This document shows positions 1 through 8,172 of a stretch of DNA of 64,000 bases, in pieces. The first letter of the stretch is position 1, and every line of letters starts with the position of its first letter. Origin of the DNA: Candidatus Wallbacteria bacterium. GTDB taxonomy: Bacteria > Muiribacteriota > UBA6191 > JACPRK01. The stretch lies in contig JACPRK010000127.1 in assembly GCA_016190005.1 (NCBI GenBank), positions 61,310 to 125,309 on the forward strand. The letters are read 5' to 3'. A program made the position numbers and the translations under genes. Below the pieces are notes generated by a model that made no database searches, was not told the origin of the DNA, and was given only the letters and a program-made list of their open reading frames with translations.

Positions 1-2
1 TG

Positions 3-266
3 GAGCTCGAGGCCCAAGACCCCGCGGAGCTGCTAGTGCGCTGGCTCTCGGAGGTGCTCTTCCTCTTCGAGACGCGCCACTTCCTGGGCCGCCGCTTCCA
101 GGTCCGGACGGCCGGAGGCTCGCGGCTATCGGCGAGGATCGGCGGCGAGGAGCTCGACTTTGAGCGCCACCGGTTCCGCTGCGAAGTGAAGGCCGTCACG
201 CGCCACAGGCTGCGCGGCGAACCGACGACACGCGGCTGGCGGGCGTTCTTCATCGTGGACTTATGA
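3..266 (+). CDS. Archease, C-terminal part (5' end outside window)
   Basis: Archease is a small protein cofactor that speeds guanylylation and turnover of the RNA ligase RtcB. The reading frame is open from base 3 and encodes 87 residues before the stop, so roughly the last two thirds of a typical 130-145 residue archease is present. The visible part matches the family: a helix ending in LLVRWLSEVLFLFE, the strand pair around residues 40-60, the KAVTRH segment and the hydrophobic FFIVDL ending, which contributes the conserved C-terminal acidic residue. The rtcB gene follows 28 bases downstream on the same strand, which is the usual archease-rtcB pairing and strengthens the call. The start codon lies before the window. 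Confidence 0.9.
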   Translation, partial: ELEAQDPAELLVRWLSEVLFLFETRHFLGRRFQVRTAGGSRLSARIGGEELDFERHRFRCEVKAVTRHRLRGEPTTRGWRAFFIVDL

Positions 267-294
267 GAAGCAAGCCAATCGCAAGGAGCGTTCG

Positions 295-1749
295 ATGGAG
301 CTGACCGATCTGCGGCTGAAGCGTCTGGCTCCCTGGCTCTGGGAGATCGAGGAGACGGCCGGCATGCTGGTGCCGGGCCGGGTCTTCGCCGACGAGGCGA
401 TGATGTCGACGCTGGCCCAGGACCAGAGCCTGCTGCAGGTGGCCAACGTAGCTCACCTGAAGGGGATCGTGAAGTACTCGCTGGCGATGCCCGACATCCA
501 CTGGGGATACGGTTTCCCCATCGGCGGCGTGGCGGCGACCGACCCCCGCGAGGGAGGCGTGGTTTCACCCGGAGGCGTCGGCTACGACATCAATTGCGGC
601 GTCCGCCTGGCTGCAACCGACATCCTCTTCCATGACGTCGCCCACCGACTCAAGGACATGGTGACGGCGCTCTACCAGACCATTCCCTGCGGCGTCGGAA
701 GCTCCGGCGCGGTCAAGAAGCTCTCCCGCCGCGAGCTGGACGAAGTGCTGGCCGGCGGCGCGCACGCGCTGGTGGCGCGCGGGATGGCCACCGAGCACGA
801 CCTGGCATGCACCGAGGAGAACGGCCGCCTCACCGCCGCCGATCCCGACCGCGTCAGCGACCGCGCCAAGGATCGCGGCGCTGATCAGCTCGGCACGCTC
901 GGCAGCGGCAACCACTTCGTCGAGTTGCAGGTGGTCGATCAGGTCTTCGACCCCGACGTCGCGCGCCGGCTGGGTCTGGAGATCGGCATCCTCGCCCTCT
1001 TCATTCACAGCGGTTCGCGAGGCCTGGGGTACCAGGTCTGCGAGGACTACCTGCAAACGATGGACGTCGCGCTGCGCAAGTACAACATCCCTGTGCCCGA
1101 CCGGCAGCTCGCCTGCGCACCGGTCGACTCCCCGGAGGGGCGCGGCTACCTCGGCGCCATGTCGGCCGCCGCCAACTTCGCCTGGGCCAACCGCCAGGCG
1201 ATGATGCACCTGGCCGAAGAGGCGCTGCTCCGCTCGCTCGGCGTCTCGCCCCGCGAGCTCAACTTCAGGCTCGTCTACGACGTCTGCCACAACGTGGCCA
1301 AGCTCGAGACGCACGACGTCGACGGCCAGATCCGCGAGCTCTGCGTCCACAGGAAGGGCGCCACGCGCTGCCTGCCGCCGGGCCATCCCCTGGTGCCGCC
1401 GCTCTACCGGGATGTCGGCCAGCCCGTGCTGGTCCCGGGAGACATGGGGCGCTATAGCTTCGTCTGCGTCGGTTCCGACAAGGCGCTCGATCTCACGTTC
1501 GGCTCCAGCTGCCACGGGGCGGGCCGGCTCAAGAGCCGCCACCAGGCCACTCGGGATTCTCGCGGCCGCAACATCGTGCGGGAGCTGGCCGAACGCGGCG
1601 TCACCGTGATGGCGCGCGGCTACAAGACGCTGGCCGAGGAGATGCCCGAGGCCTACAAGGACGTTGCGTCGGTCGTCGACGTGATGCACGAGGCCGGCGT
1701 GAGCCGCAAGGTCGTGCGCCTTCGCCCCGTGGGCTGCATCAAGGGCTGA
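295..1749 (+). CDS. rtcB: RNA-splicing ligase RtcB
   Basis: RtcB joins RNA 2',3'-cyclic phosphate (or 3'-phosphate) ends to 5'-OH ends using GTP and Mn2+, acting in RNA repair or tRNA healing in the cytoplasm. The 484-residue length is normal for the family. Metal-binding and catalytic positions are all visible: Cys101 in GYDINCGVRL, His207 in GSGNHFVEL, His238 in IHSGSRGLG, and the histidine that is guanylylated, His407 in SSCHGAGR. The ATG is preceded by AAGGAG at a suitable distance. It lies directly after archease, so the two probably form a transcription unit. No RtcR-like activator or Rtc RNA cyclase is visible in the window, so its regulation and physiological RNA target cannot be read here. 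Confidence 0.97.
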   Translation: MELTDLRLKRLAPWLWEIEETAGMLVPGRVFADEAMMSTLAQDQSLLQVANVAHLKGIVKYSLAMPDIHWGYGFPIGGVAATDPREGGVVSPGGVGYDINCGVRLAATDILFHDVAHRLKDMVTALYQTIPCGVGSSGAVKKLSRRELDEVLAGGAHALVARGMATEHDLACTEENGRLTAADPDRVSDRAKDRGADQLGTLGSGNHFVELQVVDQVFDPDVARRLGLEIGILALFIHSGSRGLGYQVCEDYLQTMDVALRKYNIPVPDRQLACAPVDSPEGRGYLGAMSAAANFAWANRQAMMHLAEEALLRSLGVSPRELNFRLVYDVCHNVAKLETHDVDGQIRELCVHRKGATRCLPPGHPLVPPLYRDVGQPVLVPGDMGRYSFVCVGSDKALDLTFGSSCHGAGRLKSRHQATRDSRGRNIVRELAERGVTVMARGYKTLAEEMPEAYKDVASVVDVMHEAGVSRKVVRLRPVGCIKG

Positions 1750-1782
1750 GCGCCGCCGTCTGGCATGCCGACGGACGAGGAC

Positions 1783-3870
1783 TCAGTGGACCCGGTGACC
1801 GGCGATGGCTTCAAAGAGAGTCCATCGCCCCGCGGGATGATCCGGAGCTAACGAGTCCTCGAGCCGGGCGCGCTCGAAGTCGATGGTCCTCAGCAGCCAG
1901 TCGAGCCGGGCCGTCTCGTTGGCCGGCATCTGGCCTGCCGCCTCGCCTGCCATCACCCACGCGCGCCGCGCAGCGGCCTTCTCGGAGGCGTAACCCAGCC
2001 AGGTATGCGGAACTGTCCTCAGCAGCCGCGCATACTCCATCTTCCGCAAGGCCTCCAATGGCACTTCGCCCATCGAAGCCGACGCTCGCAGCTGTCCGGC
2101 CTGGGCCGCCAGCCGCCTCTCCCGCGCCATCCCTGCCTCCAGCGCCAGCAGCTTCTGGGGCGCCCACGGCCCTAGCCTTTGCCTCACACGGTCGAGCGCC
2201 TTCGCAACCTCGTCGGCCAGCCCCTCGTCGTGCGCCGCCTGCGCCACCGCCAGCTGGCCTATCGCCGACTCCGGGGCCAACTGCGCTGCCGCTCGCGCAT
2301 GGAAGAGCGCCTCCATCGTCCGGCCCCTGGCCAGCAGCGCCGCCACCGGCAGCTGGTCCCTGGACCAGAGCGGCGCAAGCGGCGCCATCTCCCGCGCAAA
2401 TCGATGGAACGGCTGCGCGAAGAGCCCCAGCACCACCAGCACCGCCAGGACCACCCCGACCCTCGCGCTCTCCCGGGGCACACGCAGCCGCCAAAGCCTC
2501 GACCATGGGACGTCGTCGGCCGCCCCGATGGCGATCCAGCCCGACCACGGCAGCTCCGCGACCGGCCTCTCGAAGCGCCCGACCGCCCCGGCCCCCACCG
2601 GCAACGTCGCGATCCACCATCGCCCGGGCCGCCCGGCCGCAACCATCGGAGGCGGATTCGCCAGCTCCGCCACCCGCACCCGCATCCACATGATGGCGAT
2701 CGCGCTCGCAACCGGGAAGCCGTAGGCCACCTCCGGGCTCATAAGCCACGCCAGCGCCATGGTCACGGTCACCATCGGAGCAGCCGTCAGGACGAACCAC
2801 CGCTCGCCGGCCAACGCGCAGGTCCCCACAACCGCCACCGCCGCCGCGACCCAGAAGAACGGCAGCCCAGGCCCCAGCCCGGCCTGCGGCACCAGGGCCA
2901 GCACCGGCGTCCCGTAGGCCGCGAACAGTACGAGCCCCTGCAGCACCAGGTCCCAGACACCGTGCGCGGGCTCCCTCGAACGCCGGTAGAGCAGCTCGGG
3001 CTTCCACCCTTGCGGCATCCCGATCCGCACCTCGCGGTCGACGAAACACATCGGCCTCACCAGCTCCAGCCCCTTGCGCACGCTCCAGAGCCGGTACCCA
3101 GGCAACGCTTTCGCCATCCGTCTCGACGCCAGCCGCACCCGCCACCAGAGCAGCCACGCCACGACCACGAAGTACTTCGGGTAGAGCTCCGCGGTGATCA
3201 CCTTGTCGTGACCTGACAGCCACCCCGTCACCACCTCGGCCACCAGCAGCGTGAAGCCGATCACCAGCCGCATCGGCAGTGTCAGCGTGTCGGCGACGCG
3301 CTCGGCCTCGCGCTCCAGCGTCTCGCTTTCCTCATTGGCGGGAAACGACAGGTCCACGAAGTAGCGAAAGCACCAGTGCGCAATCAGCAGGCCGACGCAC
3401 TTTCCCGCACCGCCGATGATCTCCGAGGGCGGCGACATGAGGAGCTGCGTGAGCGAAAAGCCGAGGATGCCGGCCACGGTCCAGGTCCAGGTGGCGCGGT
3501 ACCAGTCGATGGCCAGCGCCCGCGTCCTGGGCGAGATGTCCGAGGGCATGTCCGCCGCGCTCCAGACGCATTTCCAGACGGACACGGCCAGGACGACCGA
3601 ATGCAGCATCCCCAGGTAGAACTGCCACTCGCCGGGCGGCGCAAGGCACTTGATGACATTGACCAGGTACGTGCCGAGCAGCGGCAGCACCACCACCACC
3701 AGCACGCGATCGAATCGCGTCGAGTACCCGGGTGCCGTGAAGAGCTGGGCCGCGTCGCCATCCGCAGCGCCGCGCGAGCCGTGCCCGCCCTGGACCCAGC
3801 GCACCCGGTCCATGACGAACGCGCCGAAAAGCGTCGCCAGGAGCACGATCGTGAGGATGAGAATCTTCAA
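1783..3870 (-). CDS. Polytopic membrane protein with TPR-like C-terminus, unknown function
   Basis: The function is not recognised. The 695-residue product starts with a hydrophobic segment (residues about 1-20) and has about ten further hydrophobic stretches up to about residue 500, including runs near 46-70, 200-245, 300-390 and 480-498. The last 190 residues are soluble and Ala/Leu/Arg-rich with helix pairs resembling TPR repeats, likely cytoplasmic or periplasmic. The start is TTG, supported by GAAGGGG about ten bases upstream; no better ATG lies nearby. It is convergent with rtcB and is followed upstream by another membrane/TPR protein on the same strand (51 bases away), so the two may work together. 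It contains no catalytic motif that I can name. Confidence 0.75.
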   Translation of the reverse strand: MKILILTIVLLATLFGAFVMDRVRWVQGGHGSRGAADGDAAQLFTAPGYSTRFDRVLVVVVLPLLGTYLVNVIKCLAPPGEWQFYLGMLHSVVLAVSVWKCVWSAADMPSDISPRTRALAIDWYRATWTWTVAGILGFSLTQLLMSPPSEIIGGAGKCVGLLIAHWCFRYFVDLSFPANEESETLEREAERVADTLTLPMRLVIGFTLLVAEVVTGWLSGHDKVITAELYPKYFVVVAWLLWWRVRLASRRMAKALPGYRLWSVRKGLELVRPMCFVDREVRIGMPQGWKPELLYRRSREPAHGVWDLVLQGLVLFAAYGTPVLALVPQAGLGPGLPFFWVAAAVAVVGTCALAGERWFVLTAAPMVTVTMALAWLMSPEVAYGFPVASAIAIMWMRVRVAELANPPPMVAAGRPGRWWIATLPVGAGAVGRFERPVAELPWSGWIAIGAADDVPWSRLWRLRVPRESARVGVVLAVLVVLGLFAQPFHRFAREMAPLAPLWSRDQLPVAALLARGRTMEALFHARAAAQLAPESAIGQLAVAQAAHDEGLADEVAKALDRVRQRLGPWAPQKLLALEAGMARERRLAAQAGQLRASASMGEVPLEALRKMEYARLLRTVPHTWLGYASEKAAARRAWVMAGEAAGQMPANETARLDWLLRTIDFERARLEDSLAPDHPAGRWTLFEAIAGHRVH

Positions 3871-3921
3871 GCCGGCCCCTTCACGATCGCGTGCTCACCT
3901 GGCGCTCTCTAGCCTGTCCGA

Positions 3922-4821
3922 TCAGTCCCTCGAGCTGCCCAGACCGAGGCTGTCCGGCTCTGCCGCCCCAGGTCTGTCCCAGAGCCGGCGGAGCTGGTCG
4001 CGCCGCTGGGGGTCCTGGATCATCTGGCGGATCGACTCCGGATCGGGGGTCTCGAGGGCCGGCCCGCGGTCGGCTCGGTCGCCCAGCAGCTTTCCGATCT
4101 CCTCGGCGTAGCGCTCGGCCTCATCGTCGGGGATGCGGCTGTCCTCGCTCTTCTGGATGATCTCGTGGATGATCTCGGCTACCCGCCGGGCCAGACGGCT
4201 GCTCTTGAGCATCGGCTGGAACTTGCGCTTGTAGGCGGGGTCCAGCTTGATCGCCTTCTTGGCGTGCTGGAAGCACTTGGAGGAGGCTTCGGGATCGCTC
4301 GACAGCCGGTCGTAGGCCATCGCGAGTCGGAAGTGGACCTCGGGCGCGTCGGGCAGCTTCTGGGCCACTGCCTCGAGGAACGCGATCTCCCCGCGCAGCT
4401 CGGAGTCCTCGACCTCGGCCAGGACATCGTTGCCGTCCGGCCCCGCGGCCGGCGACGTCTTGCGGCACTCCAGGCGCGCCACTTCCTCGCGGGCGGCGGA
4501 CAGCGCTGCGTGCGCACCGCCCAGCTTGCGCCGGAGCTGCTCCGTCTCGTACCTGGCGCGCACGATCCGGATCTCGGATTCCCGCGCGCGCTCGGCAGCC
4601 GCCAGGCCCGCCGACTCGCGCACCGCCTCGGTCCAGCAGAAGCCGATCGGCACCAGCGCCAGTGCCACCAGAAGAGCGGCGCGCGCTGCCCGCCGGCGCG
4701 CGAATCCGTGCAGGTCGACCGGGACCTTCTGACCGCAGGAGCCGCATCCGAGCTCCACCCCCTTCGGGGCTAAAGGCTCACGGCAGTGGGGGCAAGACAG
4801 GCTCGAAGTACAGCAGGGCAT
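3922..4821 (-). CDS. Zinc-ribbon, single-TM, coiled-coil and TPR protein
   Basis: The 299-residue protein has, in order: a zinc-ribbon-like knuckle with two CxxC pairs (CPHC near residue 10 and CGSC near 26), one transmembrane segment (about residues 46-62), a long charged helix likely to be coiled coil (about 70-115) and a helical TPR-like region (about 150-215), ending in an acidic Arg/Glu-rich tail. The ATG at 4821 is chosen because GGAAGGAGGA lies six bases upstream; an in-frame codon 30 bases earlier has no ribosome site. The layout suggests an inner-membrane scaffold with a cytoplasmic zinc knuckle. I know of no named function. It sits between the HAMP-PAS sensor gene and a polytopic membrane gene, all on the minus strand. 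Confidence 0.72.
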   Translation of the reverse strand: MPCCTSSLSCPHCREPLAPKGVELGCGSCGQKVPVDLHGFARRRAARAALLVALALVPIGFCWTEAVRESAGLAAAERARESEIRIVRARYETEQLRRKLGGAHAALSAAREEVARLECRKTSPAAGPDGNDVLAEVEDSELRGEIAFLEAVAQKLPDAPEVHFRLAMAYDRLSSDPEASSKCFQHAKKAIKLDPAYKRKFQPMLKSSRLARRVAEIIHEIIQKSEDSRIPDDEAERYAEEIGKLLGDRADRGPALETPDPESIRQMIQDPQRRDQLRRLWDRPGAAEPDSLGLGSSRD

Positions 4822-4898
4822 GGCGGTTCCTCCTTCCGGCATCCGGATCATACATCAAGACCCGCGCCAGCCGCCGCCGTTCCAGGGCGGTGGGGGGA

Positions 4899-5738
4899 CT
4901 AGTCCTCGCGGTCGGCGCGGACCCGCTCCTCCAGCACGAAGATACCGCAGGCGACCAGCTTACGATGGTCCCGCACCAGGGCCGACGAGATCTGAAGGGT
5001 TTTCTCGAGCGTCGTCTCCCTCCCCGGGGCCAGCGCGAAAAACGTCTCCCGCGCCAGCCGCTCCTCCCGCGCGAGTGAGCCGCCCACCAGCTCGGCCAGC
5101 TCGGCCGGCAGGCGCGTCTCGGCCAACCGCTGGCCCAGGACCTCGTTGGAGGCGATGTCGAAGAGACTGTAGAACGCGTTGCTCGCCTGCAGCACCCGCC
5201 CCTCCGCGTCGGTCACGAACACCGGCCGGTCCAGCAGGTTCGCAAGACCGTCCAGCTTGCGCATCTCGAGCTGGATGCGATCGGTCTTCAGGGCATCGAA
5301 CAGCTTCGCCTCCCGGATGAGGCTGTTGACCGCCTCGCCGATGGCGGAGAGCTCCGCGGTCCCCGAGAGCGAAATCTCGGTATCGAACCGTCCCTCGCGG
5401 GCCTGCCTCAGCGCCGACACGATTCTCCGGAGCGGCACCACCACCCTGGGCGGCGCGAGAACCGCCAGGATCACCATCGCAAGCAGCGTGACGCCCATGA
5501 CGAGCACCATGTGCTGCTGGGCCCGGGAGGCCACGCGACGAGCCTCTGCCTGCCTGTCGGCGACCGCCGCCCGCGGCTGCACGGTCGCGTGGGCTGCCGC
5601 GATCTCGCCGGCCAGCAGGCGCTGCAGGTCGGCCGAGAGGTCATTCAAGTAGTGGAAGGCCATCACGCCGATGAAGGCGACCAGAACGCCCGCGCCCAGC
5701 AGCGTCAGCTGGATTCGTCCTTGGAGCGTGAGCTTCAT
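4899..5738 (-). CDS. HAMP-PAS membrane sensor without output domain
   Basis: The 279-residue protein has an N-terminal membrane segment (about residues 10-28), a short periplasmic part, a second membrane segment (about 77-95), a HAMP linker (about 96-150, with the PLRRIVSALRQA helix) and a PAS-like domain (about 165-270, with PVFVTDAEGRVLQASNAF). It stops there: no histidine kinase, GGDEF or methyl-accepting domain follows, so it looks like a sensor that must signal through a partner. It starts 13 bases after the ktrA stop and so is probably co-transcribed with ktrBA. A role in sensing membrane state or ion status for that transporter is an inference from position only. Residues around HAMP and PAS are conserved in pattern, so decay is unlikely. 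Confidence 0.8.
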   Translation of the reverse strand: MKLTLQGRIQLTLLGAGVLVAFIGVMAFHYLNDLSADLQRLLAGEIAAAHATVQPRAAVADRQAEARRVASRAQQHMVLVMGVTLLAMVILAVLAPPRVVVPLRRIVSALRQAREGRFDTEISLSGTAELSAIGEAVNSLIREAKLFDALKTDRIQLEMRKLDGLANLLDRPVFVTDAEGRVLQASNAFYSLFDIASNEVLGQRLAETRLPAELAELVGGSLAREERLARETFFALAPGRETTLEKTLQISSALVRDHRKLVACGIFVLEERVRADRED

Positions 5739-5751
5739 GGCAACGGCGTGC

Positions 5752-6450
5752 TCAGTCCCCGGCGCCCGGGAGCTTTGTCAGGGCGTCGACTTTCTCGCGG
5801 CTGCCGACGACCACCAACACGTCGTCGGACTCGATGCGATCGTCGGGCATCGGCAGGTCGTTGACGCGCACCTCGTAGGCGCTGCGGCCGTCCTCGGTCA
5901 GAACCGGGCGTCGGCGTTTCAGCGCGATGACGTTCACTCCGTGGCGATTCCGCAGGTCGAGCTCGCGAATGGTCTTGCCGACGAACTCTCTGAGCGGCCG
6001 GAGCTCGGCGAGGCTGTGCCCGGAGCCGAGCGTGATCCGCTCCAGCAGCTGCGGCGCCACGATCCTGAGTGCCACTTGCTCGCCCATCTGGTCCTCGAGG
6101 AAGACGACTTCGCTGGCGCCGACTTCTCGCAGGATGGCCCCCTGGAGCGCCGTCACGGCCCGCGCGATCACCCGCTCGAGCCCCAGCCTTCGCAACAGGG
6201 CCGTCGTCATGATCGAGGCCTCCATGTTCGCTCCGATCGCCACCACCGCCAGGTCCATCTCCTGGACGCCGGCCGCCCGCAGACTTTTTTCATCCGTCGA
6301 GTCGAGGGCTACCGATTGCGTCACCCGGTCCTTGAGCTCCTCGCAGATCTCGGTGTCCCGGTCGATCGCCAGGACCTCGGCGCCGCGCGCGGCGAGCACC
6401 TCGGCGACCTTCGCTCCGAAGCGCCCCAGTCCGATCACGGCCACCTGCAT
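5752..6450 (-). CDS. ktrA: Potassium uptake regulator KtrA/TrkA (RCK protein)
   Basis: KtrA is the cytoplasmic gating ring of the KtrAB potassium channel-transporter. The 232 residues show an N-terminal RCK_N Rossmann domain (GLGRFG at residues 7-12, acidic IDRD ending the second strand near residue 30, which fits NAD(H)/ATP/ADP binding) and a C-terminal RCK_C domain (about 140-225), where c-di-AMP binds in some homologues. The ATG follows AGGAGGTCC at an optimal distance. It begins 13 bases after the ktrB stop, and the pair is translated from the same minus-strand transcript. Length and order (ktrB then ktrA) are typical. Single-RCK length argues for KtrA rather than the double-RCK TrkA. Confidence 0.94.
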   Translation of the reverse strand: MQVAVIGLGRFGAKVAEVLAARGAEVLAIDRDTEICEELKDRVTQSVALDSTDEKSLRAAGVQEMDLAVVAIGANMEASIMTTALLRRLGLERVIARAVTALQGAILREVGASEVVFLEDQMGEQVALRIVAPQLLERITLGSGHSLAELRPLREFVGKTIRELDLRNRHGVNVIALKRRRPVLTEDGRSAYEVRVNDLPMPDDRIESDDVLVVVGSREKVDALTKLPGAGD

Positions 6451-6463
6451 CCCTCAGGACCTC

Positions 6464-8152
6464 CTATCCGATCATCACACGCCCCTCGGGGTACTCGAGG
6501 GTTTGCCGCCTGGCGACGGCGCCCAGCGCCAGCATCAGTGTAAGCGGCCCGACGCGTCCTGTGAACATCAAGACCGAGATCAGGAGCCGGCCGGCCGTGG
6601 TCAGCTTCGCAGTGAAGTCGAGCGACAGTCCGACGGTCCCGAAGGCGCTGGTCGCCTCGAAGAGCACGGTGACGAGCGGCGCGTCCTCGGTCACGCAGAG
6701 CACGCCGGCGAAGACCATGACGACGGCCAGGGCGAGGAACGCCAGGGCATAGGCCTTGTCGACCGTGGCGCGAGCCAGGCTGCGGCCGAAGACGACCACC
6801 GCCCGTCCGGTCAACGCCTGCCGCACGGCCAGCACGATGACCCCGAGCGTGGAGGTCTTGATGCCGCCGCCGGTGGAGCCGGGCGAGGCGCCGATGAACA
6901 TCAGGACCAGCGTCAGGAAGATGCCCGCCTGGGAGAGCTGCCCCATCGGAAGCGTGTTGAACCCCGCCGTCCGCGGCGTGACGGAGGCGAACCACGACGA
7001 GAGGAGCCGTTCTCCGTGCGTGAGCCCGCGCATCGAGGCCTCCGCCTCGAGGAGGTAGAAGCCGGCCGCTCCCACCCCGAGGAGAAGCGCGGTCACGAGC
7101 AGGATGAGCCGGGAGTGGACGCTGAGCTCACGCGAACGGCCCGCCAGGACGAGAGTGAGCTCTCGCAGCACGCTGAAGCCGAGCCCTCCCAGGATGATCA
7201 GAGCCGAGACGCAGAGGACGAGGAGGCCATCACCCCGGAAGCTCATCAGGTTGTCGCTGAAGAGGACGAAGCCGGCGTTGCAGAAGGCGCTGACGGAGTG
7301 GAAGAGCCCCAGCCAGAGGGCCTCGGCCACGGGGCGTCCCAGGGCGTGGAATCTGTAGGAGAGGATCAGGCCGCCGGCGAGCTCAATCAGCAATGTCGCC
7401 CCGACGATGGAAAGCGTCAGCCGCTTGAGCTGGGTGATGTCGGAGGAGTCGAGCAGCTCGGCCATCACCGTGCGGCCACGGAGGCCGATGCTATGCCCAA
7501 GGAAGAGCGTGCTGGCGGCGGACATCGTCATGATGCCCAGGCCCCCGATCTGGATGAGCATGACGATGATGACCTGGCCGAAGAGAGTGAAGTGCTCCGC
7601 CGTATCCACGACGATCAGGCCTGTCACGCAAACGGCGCTGGTGGAAGTGAAGAGCGCGTCGACGAAGGAAGTGGTGCTCCCGGCCCGGGTCGCGGCCGGG
7701 ATGGTGAGCAGTAGAGTCCCCAGCAGGATGACAGAGGCAAAGCTGCCTGCGACCAGCCGCGCCGGGTGGAGGGGTGCCTGGACGGCGGGCTGCTCGGTTC
7801 CCTCTCGGGTCGCTGCCAGCGCCGGGGCGAGCCAGCCTAGGGCGTAGTGCATGAGGACCAAGGGCAGCGCCACGGACGTCTCGCCTGGGGCGGCCAGGAG
7901 CGCTGCGGCGATGGCGACGTCGATGAGCAAGACGCCCAGGTCGGCCAGCGCCCCGCGCGCGGCGAGCAGCGTGGCGGCCAGCCACGCGGCGAAGATCGCC
8001 GGCAAGCAAGCCTCGGCCAGCGCGCCAGCCTCCGCCAGCTCGGGCAGGCCGGCGGCGACCCGCCCCGCCAACGCCGCCAGGGTGGCCGCGGCCATTGCCG
8101 CTGAGAGCACCCGAGCCGAGCGGCGCGCCGGACCTGAAGCATCGAGGGTCAT
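6464..8152 (-). CDS. ktrB: Potassium transporter subunit KtrB/TrkH
   Basis: This is the membrane pore of the KtrAB system that moves K+ (often with Na+). The 562-residue product has four covalently linked pore repeats, each with a recognisable selectivity-filter loop: SAVCVTGL, SAFCNAGF, TPRTAGFN and SAFGTVGL, each carrying the filter glycine. Before the first repeat are about 120 extra residues with hydrophobic segments, longer than in KtrB from Bacillus and closer to TrkH-like proteins. The open frame continues upstream into the preceding gene, but ATG at 8152 is the first usable start after that gene's stop and there is a 20-base gap. No clear ribosome site precedes it, so it may depend on translation of the upstream gene. 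Confidence 0.93.
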   Translation of the reverse strand: MTLDASGPARRSARVLSAAMAAATLAALAGRVAAGLPELAEAGALAEACLPAIFAAWLAATLLAARGALADLGVLLIDVAIAAALLAAPGETSVALPLVLMHYALGWLAPALAATREGTEQPAVQAPLHPARLVAGSFASVILLGTLLLTIPAATRAGSTTSFVDALFTSTSAVCVTGLIVVDTAEHFTLFGQVIIVMLIQIGGLGIMTMSAASTLFLGHSIGLRGRTVMAELLDSSDITQLKRLTLSIVGATLLIELAGGLILSYRFHALGRPVAEALWLGLFHSVSAFCNAGFVLFSDNLMSFRGDGLLVLCVSALIILGGLGFSVLRELTLVLAGRSRELSVHSRLILLVTALLLGVGAAGFYLLEAEASMRGLTHGERLLSSWFASVTPRTAGFNTLPMGQLSQAGIFLTLVLMFIGASPGSTGGGIKTSTLGVIVLAVRQALTGRAVVVFGRSLARATVDKAYALAFLALAVVMVFAGVLCVTEDAPLVTVLFEATSAFGTVGLSLDFTAKLTTAGRLLISVLMFTGRVGPLTLMLALGAVARRQTLEYPEGRVMIG

Positions 8153-8172
8153 GCCCGTGACGGCATCGCCCT

